Origin: Cordilura impudica | Lineage: Eukaryota; Arthropoda; Insecta; Diptera; Scathophagidae | Direction of reading: 5' to 3' | DNA: 64,000 bases | Assembly: GCA_963682025.1 (NCBI GenBank) | Contig: OY821520.1 | Location: 87,465,465 to 87,529,464 of the forward strand | Shown: positions 23,301 to 32,702 of the stretch, in pieces | How positions within the stretch are numbered: position 1 is the first letter of the stretch | Layout of the letters: each line of letters starts with the position of its first letter | Position numbers and translations under genes: made by a program | Notes under the pieces: model-generated | Seen by the model: the letters and a program-made list of their open reading frames with translations, nothing else | Told to the model about the DNA's origin: nothing | Database searches by the model: none

Positions 23301-25124
23301 TGCCATCTTCCAAATAGCATACAGGTTTGAAGGTCATTCAGAAGGATGAGGAAAAGAGAGCAGAAATAACCACAGGATACCCCTGATAACAACAACTACT
23401 TTCCTTTCAACAATATTGTGAATGGATCGACTACAGCGCTCGATAATAAAAACTAATAGGTCTACCGTAAGATGACTTATGTTGATCATTGAAAAGTTAG
23501 TTGGCCTCTGGGTAGTTGAGAAGACAGTAATTATTCATGCAATTGCACGGTAATTTTCATGGTTATTAGTCACACCATTTCTAGGAATTCATTGGGCATT
23601 GGCAACCTTACAGCAGGAGGGAAAGATTCCTACATGGTACGGAGAGCTGAAAATGTACGTTGAGATCCGTAGCTGCACGAGTTTGAAAGAATATTTTAGG
23701 CATAGCACATGATAATCCTTCGAATTCGGGCAGGGGCCAAATCACTGCATTCGTTATCGAAATTTTTCGATCGAAATCATTTTTTTCTCAGAGCTGAAGA
23801 ATTATGAACTATGGTTAAGAAGAAAAGCGAATCATGGTCGAGCATTTATCCATCTTCTTCAAATATTAAAACAAAATATGGAATTTTGATTGATTTTACT
23901 CGATATCGAATGCGATGATTGGGCCTCAGTTCTTGATCGCTATGGGCCCTTTCAAACGGGCCAGTGAATGTTTGGTCATTCATTGTAAGAGCTTGGAGAG
24001 TGAAACAACTTTGTATACTCGAAGCCATTCCCTCTATTCTTTCAGTTTCACGAAAGTATTTACTCTTCTTTAAATATATTATTATCCTACGATTTACGAG
24101 TATGATTATGGTTCTATATACAAATAGCAAGTAAAAAAGGAAAAACAAATCACCGATTATGACTCCATTGTATTTATTATGTGACATGTGATTATTGAAA
24201 CATTTTCACATTTTCATTATAAAGGCAGGCAATTCTTTATTTCTTTTCTTTTTAACGAGAATGATGATGTCGTTGATAATATTGTTTAAGTATTTATGCA
24301 CATGGATAAATATAATGTTGTTGTTTTCATTATTGTCAGCCAAACAAAGTTTTTATGTCTGTTTATTTATATGTGTATGTCTGTCTGTCTGTTTATAAAT
24401 TGTATACACTTTCACCTTGTCATAAATCTTTCATTGATGACATTAATGGCACAAAAAGAAAATACCATTTGAAACATGAATTTTCAGTTGCTGTTTGTTG
24501 TATGTATGTATGTTCGTAAGAAGTGTACTGATTTTTCATATTGTTTGTTTTCAAAGACGCTAAAGGTAAAAATAATTTCAACTGTATCTGTTTATTGATG
24601 ATGTCAAAGTAATTTAGACCAAAAAGGAAGATCTACGTTTATACATATAGAATTATTGTTATTATTTCATTGTTTGTTATTTTAACCTGTTTATGTGAAT
24701 GCGGTAGAGGTAGCATATAATAATAGTAATAAATTTACGCGATTGTTAGCTGATGCTTACTACCACTACCGGCTTTTGTTGTGTATTGTTATGTGCAAAA
24801 TAATAATAGTACTTAATAGCTGTTAAAGTAAATAAATGTTTGCCTTTGTATTCTTCTTTAAGAAATGCTATTTAACGTTCCGACGTGGCATGTTTATTAT
24901 GTTATCACTAAAATTAATATTCCTTTAAGTTTGCTGTTCAATATATGAATATATATATTCATTTTCATCAATCAATATATTATTGTAGCATTAATTTTAT
25001 TTTAATTTTATAATTTGTATTTTGGCCAAAAATTATTCAACTTTAGCTCTTCACAATTTTCTTCTGGAAATTTAAGCAAAACTTCTATCAGGTTTTATAA
25101 TTTCTTAATAAGAATTAAAATAAA
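23301..25124. other. Intergenic DNA, no gene recognised
   Basis: Mixed to AT-rich sequence. A (TGTC)n stretch lies near 24380-24394. No ORF with recognisable features; the 113-codon minus-strand frame at 23846-24187 has a hydrophobic start but no known domain. Confidence 0.4.
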
Positions 25125-25215
25125 TAAAAGGTACTGGAATAAGCTATTGCTTTAATAAATAATTTAAATCTATAACGCATATGTAGAATAATATTTCAGT
25201 TCATCTCTTTAAAGC
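25125..25215 (+). repeat. Interspersed repeat shared with 53618-53712
   Basis: The stretches 'tactggaataagctat', 'aataatttaaatctataacgc' and 'atttcagttca' occur in the same order at 53618-53712. Short diverged pair, nature unknown. Confidence 0.55.
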
Positions 25216-25318
25216 CGGAAAGCTCCTTTCTTTATAAAAAAAAAAAATTCCTTCATCAAGTGCCTGTTTCTAACAAACTACCTCAAATTAACACTTGCAT
25301 AACCAGCACTGTACGGCG

Positions 25319-25997
25319 CACTGTGGACCATATTTTGAGAAGGCGACCAAAAATAATTTTTTTATGGTTTAAAGTTATGTTATTCATTTGAAAGCATATA
25401 CGAGTGAACCTCGGGAGCCAAAAAATTGCGAATCTATTTCGACTATATCACAGCGAACAGAGTCTTCTAAAATGGCCTTTCTCAGTATTTTGCTAAAATT
25501 TAAAATATCTTTATAAATTCTAATATATAAATGACTGTAACTTTTTTGTTTTAAAATATTTTAGGTAAAGTAAATTTTGTATAATTTTGTAACTTCTAAG
25601 CTAGCAATTTTATAAATAAAAAGTCACTGAGTCATTTAGAAATTAAAAAAAAATTAAAAAAGTTCAAAATAGAGCATAACTCCTGCCCATCGAAATCCAT
25701 CAAAAAAGTCTTTCACTCTTCTATAGTCCTAACCCTCCCTTACACTGCTCTACCCCATTGTATACCCGCCAGTTTCCACCCGTGTGCACCAGAACAATTG
25801 TTCTGACCCAAGGTGAGATATTTTGTGCAAAATTTATGAATAAAAAAGTTTCCTTTCCACTATGTGGTTAGGGAGTAATCAGTTTGCCTAATGTTTGTAA
25901 TTGCCAAAAATATTGGACACATACCCATCTTTCAGTATACGGATTAACTCAAAATCATTTTCTGAGTCAATTTAACGATGTCCGTCCGTCCGTCCGT
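25319..25997 (+). mobile_element. Transib-like element copy 1, 5' part (left of the Polinton)
   Basis: Starts CACTGTGGACCATATTTTG and matches 43689-44375 along its length. The terminus resembles the CACWATG ends of Transib elements and the CACAGTG heptamer of V(D)J signals. Near 25857-25997 it contains a piece of a family A DINE-like element (CCACTATGTGG to the CCGT run). Copy 2 has the same piece at the same place, so it was part of the element before it multiplied. The Polinton interrupts the CCGT run at 25997; the element resumes at 42970. Confidence 0.65.
25992..25997. repeat. Target-site duplication, left
   Basis: GTCCGT directly precedes the Polinton's first base and is repeated at 42964-42969. 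Six-base duplications are characteristic of Polinton integration. Confidence 0.9.
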
Positions 25998-26484
25998 AGT
26001 AGATAAGATATAGGAGAACCAGGAATTTTTCATTTTCGCCACCGTTAGATGGCGCTGTTTGGTTGGTGTCTATACTAACTAACTTGAGGGCAAGACCCGC
26101 TAGGGGCTTGCCCGAAAAAAATTTTAGTAGATAAGATATAGGAGAACCAGGAATTTTTCATTTTCGCCACCGTTAGATGGCGCTGTTTGGTTGGTGTCTA
26201 TACTAACTAACTTGAGGGCAAGACCCGCTAGGGGCTTGCCCGAAAAAAATTTTAGTAGATAAGATATAGGAGAACCAGGAATTTTTCATTTTCGCCACCG
26301 TTAGATGGCGCTGTTTGGTTGGTGTCTATACTAACTAACTTGAGGGCAAGACCCGCTAGGGGCTTGCCCGAAAAAAATTTTAGTAGATAAGATATAGGAG
26401 AACCAGGAATTTTTCATTTTCGCCACCGTTAGATGGCGCTGTTTGGTTGGTGTCTATACTAACTAACTTGAGGGCAAGACCCGT
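25998..26484 (+). repeat. 128-bp tandem array at the left tip (3.8 units)
   Basis: Units start at 25998, 26126, 26254 and 26382; the fourth is cut at about 26484. Each holds the tip motif AGTAGATAAGATATAGGAG, a GCCACCGTTAGATGGCG hairpin-like part and GGCAAGACCC/GGGCTTGCCC inverted arms. The element tip is itself the start of a repeat unit. Confidence 0.95.
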
Positions 26485-27576
26485 TAGATGGCGCTGTTTG
26501 GTTGAGGTCTATACTAACTAACTTGAGGACAAGACTATTGAAATTAGTTTGGTTGGTGTCTATACTAACTAACTGTTTGGTTGAGGTCTATAGCAGAACC
26601 AGGTTTATAGGAGAACCAGGAATTTTTCAATTTTTGCCCCGTTAGATGGCGCAAAGTTGAATAACTTTTTACTATAACATTGAATAACTTTTTACTTTGC
26701 TATGTGTAGCGAAGACAGATTAAATTACTTCTAATCAACTGAAAAATACTTTCTAAAATCTCCGTGCGCATGATACATAAAATGCATACATATAAAAATT
26801 TACCACACAATTGCAAGATTGCAACAAATCGACAGTTTGTAAACAATAAAACAAATAGAAACATACCAAAACACTTGAATCAAAACTAAACATGATTGAA
26901 ACAAATCGACAGTTTGTAAACAATAAAACCAATAGAAACATAAATGTGGTCACTTATCCAGTACACATGTTTGAAAATTTTTATGTATATAACAAAAATC
27001 TAGATAAACATTAGTGTTTTAACATGATCATAAAATCCTTATAAAAAGGCATAGTTTTGGAAAATGATAAGCCTGGTTAATAAATCATAAATAGATTTGA
27101 TTAAAATTAAAATAAATAACAACACTTTTAAAAATACGTTACTTATTGGAAATTGGGTACCTTTTTCCTATGTTATGTGTAGTGAAGACAGATTAAATTA
27201 TTGTTTATCATAACTACGGATAGATTAACCAAAATAATATTAAGGAAAAATAGTTTCATTTCGTTCAGTAGTCAACTACACGGGAAACTATTAATTACAA
27301 ATTTTGATCGAAATAAAAAAATAACAAAAATTAATTAAAAATGGAAAACATGAATTTTTTTAAGTGCTCGCTCTGCACCATTTTCTATGAGGATGAATCA
27401 GAATTCCTCAAACACATGGAAAATAGTTTGGAGTGTATGGAAAACACTCCCAGCGTAGAATGTGTTTACTGCAGTAAATACATACCGGGTGTATCCAACT
27501 ACGTAATACACACAACAAACTGTCTCATTGAAAATGAGATAGAGCGAATCTCTACTCATAATGTTTCTTCATTTGA
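25998..27576 (+). repeat. Left terminal inverted repeat (1579 bp)
   Basis: Matches 40489-42963 inverted, from the tip to the triplet after the SSF codons of the embedded zinc-finger gene. The lengths differ by 896 bp, exactly seven 128-bp units, so apart from the array I detect no indels between the two. It contains the 128-bp array, a non-coding middle with a repeated CGACAGTTTGTAAACAATAA motif (near 26830 and 26909), and the first 79 codons of the zinc-finger gene. Confidence 0.9.
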
Positions 27577-27838
27577 TACTCCTGATGTTTCTTCATATAA
27601 AAATTCATATGATATGCTGTTCCTTAGCGGAGAATTGATTGATGAAATACCCACCAACCAAATGGGTTTCTTGAATATAGAGGATTGGATTCCTGAGACA
27701 CCTGAAACACCACCACCACCTCAAATCACATATAATTTATGGGACTCACAAGATGACTTATCTGATGACTTATTATTAGTACAAGCCTACCGCCAAAATG
27801 AAAGTTTGATAAACAATATATATAGAAATTCTATATAA
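27341..27838 (+). CDS. TIR-embedded zinc-finger protein, left copy (165 aa)
   Basis: Two C2HC-type fingers lie near the N-terminus: Cys9-Cys12-His25-Cys32 and Cys41-Cys44-His57-Cys61. The tail is acidic and proline-rich with a WIPETPETPPPP segment around residues 108-125. The start ATG follows an A/T-only leader. The first 79 codons are inside the inverted repeat and match the right-hand gene (40299-40724). After codon SSF the two diverge, and this copy has an extra DSQDDLSDDLL end. The finger spacing at residues 9, 12 and 25 equals that at the start of the polymerase. The architecture (DNA-binding fingers plus acidic tail) would suit a transcription regulator, but that is inference. Confidence 0.75.
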   Translation: MENMNFFKCSLCTIFYEDESEFLKHMENSLECMENTPSVECVYCSKYIPGVSNYVIHTTNCLIENEIERISTHNVSSFDTPDVSSYKNSYDMLFLSGELIDEIPTNQMGFLNIEDWIPETPETPPPPQITYNLWDSQDDLSDDLLLVQAYRQNESLINNIYRNSI

Positions 27839-27946
27839 AAATATTAATAAATTTTAATTTTTTGAAAATAAAGAAAACAAATAAAAGTCAAAATTTAAAA
27901 TCCATTTTGTTTTATTTAATATGTAGATATATCGATAACTTATCTT

Positions 27947-28405
27947 TTACAGCGAGAAATATTTTTTACATTGTTGAACTACTTTTTTATCATTAAAATT
28001 ATAATCAGTTTTTCTAAATTGACTTAAAAATAGTTTCAAACGTTTTTGCTGTGATTTATATAAACTATAAAGTAAGCAATAATGACCACAAGTCTTTGAA
28101 AAATATCCCTGTAGTTGCTGTTTATTGATTTTAAAGTTGTTGCTGTTATTTTCTAAAAATGTTAGAAATTCTAAATTTAAGGGCTGTTGTCCATAAGAAT
28201 CAAAAAACTCAGCATTATTATAAACGTCAAAATAAAATGCAATCCAATGCTGTCCTGTTTTGTATGATGGATCTGTATTGGCAATAAAGATAGCTGGACG
28301 CTTAGGTATACGCTTTGGAAGTTTATCTGAAGCAAAAACACCTTGGAAATACTTTCGGGTAGCTTTGTTTTTTAAAAGCGCTTTTTCAATCTGTATGGTA
28401 TTCAT
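27947..28405 (-). CDS. PRO: Adenovirus-type cysteine protease (PRO)
   Basis: A 152-residue maturation protease of the adenain/C5 (ULP1-like) family, which in related viruses cleaves virion precursor proteins. Visible catalytic residues: His53 in GQHWIAFY, Asp69 in FFDSYGQ, the oxyanion Gln99 in QLQGYF and the nucleophile Cys106 in KTCGHYC. The spacing from Gln to Cys (7) equals that of the adenoviral enzyme (from memory, Gln115/Cys122). It is last in the leftward capsid block, starting two bases after the major capsid stop. Its 3' end converges on the zinc-finger gene. Intact. Confidence 0.93.
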   Translation of the reverse strand: MNTIQIEKALLKNKATRKYFQGVFASDKLPKRIPKRPAIFIANTDPSYKTGQHWIAFYFDVYNNAEFFDSYGQQPLNLEFLTFLENNSNNFKINKQQLQGYFSKTCGHYCLLYSLYKSQQKRLKLFLSQFRKTDYNFNDKKVVQQCKKYFSL

Positions 28406-28407
28406 TT

Positions 28408-29694
28408 TTATAAAGTTATTTTAACGTTTCTATTTTTATCAATTTCAATCATAGAATCATATTCACAATAAACAAGACATGTCACTGGTTCCAACAAAGC
28501 TCGTGTGAATTTTCCTTCAATGCGTACATTTCCTTGCTTTAAAATCTTTGCACATAAATCGTTATTAGAATGATCAGGTGAAAGATCAAACCCCAAAATG
28601 AATGAACCATTATCAAATGATTGTTTATTTATATGAATTCCTCTATCGGAATTCTTTATTCCAATAGCATTAAATAACATATTGTATGCTCTCGTACTTC
28701 TATGGGTTACACCGGAATAATCAAATTCTAATGCTTGTGATGGAATTTGAATACCATTTACTGACAAATTTAGTGTTTGTAAATAAAAATGTTTAAACTC
28801 AAATGGATCCATTTTTATATTCCCTGAGTATGCAACATTTCCAACCATACAAAATGCTAAAAATGTAGGTAATTGACCAATTACTACATTATCAATAGAT
28901 AAACTATGATTTCCAGGATACATGGTAAACGATTTAATTTCAGTTCTATTTAATGGATATATGGCTGGTTTTTCCTGCAACATTTTATGGTGAGCTAGTA
29001 ATATCCCCGGATTAACAGTAATGTGATTCATATATAATTGAGCCTCCAAAATTTTCAATTCAGCACCAGTTGATTCGAGATCCATCATATAAAATGATGA
29101 TTTCTCCAAATTAAATACAATACGTAAATCTACATTATTTAAAAGTAATTTAGGCTGACTAAAGATATCACCATGAACTCGTCCAATTAACTCAACTTTA
29201 TTACTTCGTGCAAATAACTTGTTAATTTGTTTTTGTCCTTTTCGAAGTTCACCATCGATATAATAGTCAGGATACCATCCAGATGATGTTAGATGAGTTC
29301 GACTAGCATCACTTCCATAATTAAGTAATGTTTGTATATAAGTCTTATAGTGATAGTTATTATCGCTATGGGATACGGGAACATTATTCAGATAGACAGA
29401 AACACTTCGAAACAGAGAATGTAGAATATTATTTACAACTCCAATTGAATCGTCTGTAATATCTGAGTTATCCTTTGCTTTGAGTTGAATTACTAATCTT
29501 AGGTATACGCTAGACAAATCACGATATGTATCTCCATTACCGAGACACACAAATTCTATAGAGCTGGGGTTGTCCAAAGTTGCGATAGGATTGTAGGATA
29601 CTTCTTCGGTGTTTAAAATACTAGTTTGAATGGGATGTGGTTCAAATAAATCCAATTCACTTTTCATACATTCTATATGTTTTGACATGTTCAT
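28408..29694 (-). CDS. MCP: Major capsid protein (double jelly-roll, MCP)
   Basis: A 428-residue protein assigned to the Polinton major capsid (formerly PY) family. Support comes from the N-terminal segment SIEFVCLGNGDTYRDLSSVYLRL, typical of these proteins, the all-beta composition, and its position between the protease and a basic virion protein. In related elements it forms trimers with hexon-like folds that build the icosahedral shell. It appears shorter than many Polinton capsid proteins. The ATG overlaps the preceding stop as ATGA (29691-29694), and the protease ATG follows the stop by two bases. The reading frame is intact. Confidence 0.88.
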   Translation of the reverse strand: MNMSKHIECMKSELDLFEPHPIQTSILNTEEVSYNPIATLDNPSSIEFVCLGNGDTYRDLSSVYLRLVIQLKAKDNSDITDDSIGVVNNILHSLFRSVSVYLNNVPVSHSDNNYHYKTYIQTLLNYGSDASRTHLTSSGWYPDYYIDGELRKGQKQINKLFARSNKVELIGRVHGDIFSQPKLLLNNVDLRIVFNLEKSSFYMMDLESTGAELKILEAQLYMNHITVNPGILLAHHKMLQEKPAIYPLNRTEIKSFTMYPGNHSLSIDNVVIGQLPTFLAFCMVGNVAYSGNIKMDPFEFKHFYLQTLNLSVNGIQIPSQALEFDYSGVTHRSTRAYNMLFNAIGIKNSDRGIHINKQSFDNGSFILGFDLSPDHSNNDLCAKILKQGNVRIEGKFTRALLEPVTCLVYCEYDSMIEIDKNRNVKITL

Positions 29695-30149
29695 TTTGAA
29701 AATATGTCTTTAATATTTATATTGGTGTTTTTCTTCTTTTTCTTCCTTATGCGCTTCACTTTAGAATGTTTGAGAGACTGACGATTTATTTTTTTATTTC
29801 GACGTTTTATACGTCTCTTGCCTGAACCTCGTTGGAACTTGGAATATATTTTTTTGACAGCTTTCTCTGATAAGTTATTTAACGCAATTTTTCCTTGTTC
29901 ATCCAAAATATTTCGTAAAGGCTTGCGACCGAAGTCATTTAATATAGCTTTACTGGTATCAATTGCTTGATTTTTAATTGTATTTACTCCAGAAAAAATT
30001 AAAGGTTTTAATGTTCTAAATAGTGATGAAAAAAATGAACCGATTCCGCGACCATGCTGCAAAACTCGTGGAGTCACATATAATGTTCCGATATGACTTA
30101 TTCCACCGCCCTGCTGCCTTGAGTAGTATGCATTATATACTTGATCCAT
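29691..30149 (-). CDS. Small basic virion-type protein (152 aa)
   Basis: Starts at the ATG at 30149; an upstream in-frame GTG at 30152 is less likely. The N-terminal third has Gly-rich GGG and HGRGIGSFF motifs followed by an amphipathic stretch (LFRTLKPLIFSG). The C-terminal third is extremely basic, with runs of K and R. Proteins of this build sit next to the capsid gene in many arthropod Polintons and adintoviruses. They recall adenoviral core or membrane-active peptides (pX/pVI), which condense DNA or disrupt membranes. The specific role here is inference. Stop and MCP start overlap by four bases. Confidence 0.7.
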   Translation of the reverse strand: MDQVYNAYYSRQQGGGISHIGTLYVTPRVLQHGRGIGSFFSSLFRTLKPLIFSGVNTIKNQAIDTSKAILNDFGRKPLRNILDEQGKIALNNLSEKAVKKIYSKFQRGSGKRRIKRRNKKINRQSLKHSKVKRIRKKKKKNTNINIKDIFSK

Positions 30150-30195
30150 CACGATGATTTATCAATCTGACAACATTTTACAAAACTCTCTACAT

Positions 30196-30636
30196 TTATA
30201 GTGTTTTAATTTTTTTAAAGTGTAATGTTATAAAATTCGGTGTTGTTGAGGATTCGAAATTGTATTGAGTTCCATCTAAATTAGTTATGAGTATTGAAAT
30301 ATCGTTAATTATTGATATTTCTAAAGGATAGTATTCCACATTATGAAAATCATAGCAAACGCTATGTCCCTTATATGGTAATACTCGAAGACATCTTATA
30401 TTTTTGTTTCCAATACATCTCGGTTTTATAATATCACTATAGATAAATAAAATTGTTGGTTCCTCGGCGGATCCATCATTTAAATATAATTCAGTTACTC
30501 CAACTTCCCAATCCTCTTTTGAAGTTATTGCAGGTAAATTAACCAAATTCGTAAATGCGGAAAGAACATTATCTTCATAAACCATTAAAGAGTTATTACT
30601 TAATAATGTTACATAAAAATTGTTTGGTATGTTCAT
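30196..30636 (-). CDS. mCP: Minor capsid protein (penton, single jelly-roll)
   Basis: 146 residues. The N-terminus FYVTLLSNNSLMVYEDN..AFTNLVNLP, followed by EDWEVGVTELYLN, matches the conserved start of Polinton minor capsid proteins (F.vtLpSn.S...N....F...L, then WEVgL.E). These proteins occupy the five-fold vertices. The rest is beta-rich. It lies 46 bp upstream of the basic protein gene in the same leftward block. Intact. Confidence 0.85.
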   Translation of the reverse strand: MNIPNNFYVTLLSNNSLMVYEDNVLSAFTNLVNLPAITSKEDWEVGVTELYLNDGSAEEPTILFIYSDIIKPRCIGNKNIRCLRVLPYKGHSVCYDFHNVEYYPLEISIINDISILITNLDGTQYNFESSTTPNFITLHFKKIKTL

Positions 30637-30701
30637 GGTTAAAAGAATCTAATATGAATAAAACACATTTTTTATTTGTTTAATCTTTTATTAAAATTTT
30701 C

Positions 30702-31382
30702 TTAATAAAGTGATTTCCATTTTATCCAACTTTCCCCCTTTTGAACAGATCTGGTATCGTATGGATGTTTTATTTTGGGTTTCCCCTTTGATTTAGGCCT
30801 TGTATCTTTATGTGGAGTTTCTGTTGTCGTTTCATCAAATAACAATTTCTTTTTAGATTTAACACTTGTATTTTTTTCTTCTGATGTTTCTGTTTTTTTC
30901 TTTTTTAAGTACGGATAATCTTTATATTCTAATTTACGTTTGGAAATATTTAGGTATTTTTCATCTAAATCGTTATCTTTAAAAAATTTTAATTCGTTTT
31001 GATTTATTTTTAATTTAGGTGTAGAGTTAGAAAATTTTTCAGGGGTTTCAAACTTATCATAGTTTTCAGTTACTTCAAAATTTTTTTCCAAATTTTTATT
31101 CATCATTGGATCAGTATTATTAATAACAAGATTTTCGTTTTCTTTCACAACTGATTTATGATTATCCGTTAATGGTTTGACGGGATTAATTTTTCTTTTT
31201 ATAAACATATTTAATTCTTGTTTGATTTTAATCCATTTGTTGAAGTCTGATATTGACTCATCATTTAGGTATGGTATTAGTTTTCTGGTAATAAATTCAG
31301 AAGATAATTGATCTTCTAACATTACATAATAAGTATTTGGATGTAGTAATATAACTTTATTAAATTTTCCTTTATTAGACAT
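30702..31382 (-). CDS. Lys-rich protein of unknown function (226 aa)
   Basis: Highly charged and probably largely disordered after residue 70, with several KKKKTE and KSKKK patches and a KHPYDTRSVQKGESWIKW C-terminus. The N-terminal 60 residues (begin MSNKGKFNKVILLHPNTYYV) look folded. No domain recognised. The start codon overlaps the end of the upstream gene by eight bases, and the position between the ATPase and minor capsid protein points to a virion or assembly role by context only. Confidence 0.65.
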   Translation of the reverse strand: MSNKGKFNKVILLHPNTYYVMLEDQLSSEFITRKLIPYLNDESISDFNKWIKIKQELNMFIKRKINPVKPLTDNHKSVVKENENLVINNTDPMMNKNLEKNFEVTENYDKFETPEKFSNSTPKLKINQNELKFFKDNDLDEKYLNISKRKLEYKDYPYLKKKKTETSEEKNTSVKSKKKLLFDETTTETPHKDTRPKSKGKPKIKHPYDTRSVQKGESWIKWKSLY

Positions 31383-31722
31383 TTTCTATTAATTTTCCAA
31401 TAAAGCCTCCCAACAGTGACGATAGCAATACAGGTAAAAATCCACCTTTTTGAATTAGTACCTTCCTTTTTGACTTTACAGATCCATTTGATTTTGAAAT
31501 GATTCGAAGTTCTTTTTTATATCTATTTAAAATTGTATGATCTTTAGGTTTAAGTTTATTATTTCCATTTAGGGTATTGAATATTATTTCAATTATAGTT
31601 TTTATAAAATCATCGTCAACATTTTCAAGTATTGCTTTCCGTAGTTTTCCGTTATTCGTCTTGAGAACATACAACATATGCTTGTTTTCCTTCAATCGTT
31701 TTAAGTTCTTTTTTAATACCAT
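31375..31722 (-). CDS. Small protein with Gly/Leu-rich hydrophobic tail (115 aa)
   Basis: I place the start at the ATG at 31722 (MVLKKNLKRL); the frame extends five codons to a GTG at 31737. The order is a basic helix, a segment LNGNNKLKPKDHTILNRYKKELRII, a basic KRKVLIQKGG stretch and a C-terminal hydrophobic GGFLPVLLSSLLGGFIGKLI. Proteins with this layout occur near the capsid genes of other metazoan Polintons. The tail resembles membrane-active virion peptides (inference). It overlaps the ATPase C-terminus by 71 bp in another frame and the next gene by 8 bp. Confidence 0.7.
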   Translation of the reverse strand: MVLKKNLKRLKENKHMLYVLKTNNGKLRKAILENVDDDFIKTIIEIIFNTLNGNNKLKPKDHTILNRYKKELRIISKSNGSVKSKRKVLIQKGGFLPVLLSSLLGGFIGKLIENV

Positions 31723-32341
31723 TTTCAGTTGTATCACAATAGCAGAAACAAAAATTTGGATTGAAGATATTTGTTCTGTATCTTAATAGATCGTTTATAC
31801 TTTGAGTAAGGTCAATCAATAAGTAACCATGAGGTTTGTTAGTAACTTCTTTATATATTCTCATTAATTCTACTGAATTTCCGGATTCAATTTGTCTTGC
31901 TAAATGCTGAAACTGTAATGTATCCCTTGGATTTTTAAATACAACAATATATTTTGAGTTCAACGAAATGTCTCTTGTATGAGACGATTTATGAAAAATA
32001 TTTTGAGTTACAACAATAACGGAGAAATTTCTGTGATGAGACCCTTTTGTGAAAAGCTCACACACATTCTTATTAAATGCGCCCATCATTAAATCATCTA
32101 AAATAAGTAAAACTGGTTCATGTAAATCATTGTCCAAATCATTTGGTATCCCATTATAATATTCTATATTATTAAAATTTGGTTTGGCATTTTCTTCTCC
32201 GTAGCACCAAATAATTCTGGTAATTGGTGAACTTATTAAAAATTGCTTGCAACTTATAAGATTTTTTAAAAAGGTGGTTTTTCCAGATCCTGAAGGTCCA
32301 CTAATCAGCATTGTGAATGGATGCGTGAACTGATAAAACAT
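31652..32341 (-). CDS. ATP: Genome-packaging ATPase (FtsK/HerA, A32-like)
   Basis: 229 residues. Walker A GPSGSGKT at residues 15-22, Walker B VLLILDD at 77-83, and a downstream VIVVTQN stretch matching the sensor/Q motif of A32-type packaging ATPases. In double-jelly-roll viruses this enzyme pumps DNA into the capsid. Length is normal for Polintons and the frame is intact. The last 24 codons overlap the next gene in a different frame. Confidence 0.93.
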   Translation of the reverse strand: MFYQFTHPFTMLISGPSGSGKTTFLKNLISCKQFLISSPITRIIWCYGEENAKPNFNNIEYYNGIPNDLDNDLHEPVLLILDDLMMGAFNKNVCELFTKGSHHRNFSVIVVTQNIFHKSSHTRDISLNSKYIVVFKNPRDTLQFQHLARQIESGNSVELMRIYKEVTNKPHGYLLIDLTQSINDLLRYRTNIFNPNFCFCYCDTTENGIKKELKTIEGKQAYVVCSQDE

Positions 32342-32426
32342 CTTGTAGTATTAAATGTTGAATACGAAATGAAAAACATATTTATAGTTTTAAACTTTTA
32401 TTTGGTCTTATATACATTTATCTAAA

Positions 32427-32702
32427 TTAAAATGTCGTATATGTATATTTTTCTATTAGATTGATTACAGAATGCTTTCTAAAGCTATATACAATGCATT
32501 TGCAAGTATCAGGTCCTTCCAAACAAGTATCTTCAGACCAAGGACAATCATTAAAATGCTCTCCATGCACAGTTTCCAATAGTACTTTATTTTCAAAGAT
32601 ATCAAGAAGATTTATAAAATTGAGTATAAAGTTCATATCATCCAAACATATGATTCTATTAAAATCACGTAAAAAGGTTTCAATTTTTGCTCTCAGTGCC
32701 AT
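32427..32702 (-). CDS. Small Cys-containing protein, unknown (91 aa)
   Basis: First gene of the leftward block. A Leu/Ile/Phe-rich N-terminal half (FLRDFNRIICLDDMNFIL) is followed by a DCPWSEDTC..DTCKC cluster that could bind metal or form disulphides. No family recognised. An opposite-strand frame of similar size covers the same bases. I prefer this one because its ATG, orientation and spacing (85 bp to the ATPase) fit the block. Confidence 0.5.
   Translation of the reverse strand: MALRAKIETFLRDFNRIICLDDMNFILNFINLLDIFENKVLLETVHGEHFNDCPWSEDTCLEGPDTCKCIVYSFRKHSVINLIEKYTYTTF

Noticed and set aside
25998..26484. CRISPR-like regular repeat array
   Set aside because: The 128-bp units are contiguous with no unique spacers and form the Polinton tips; this is eukaryotic DNA.
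26753..26953. Hydrophobic 66-codon frame in the TIR, also present inverted at 41112-41312
   Set aside because: It is conserved only because it lies in the inverted repeat. It has no supporting domain, and the internal direct repeat explains its periodic look.
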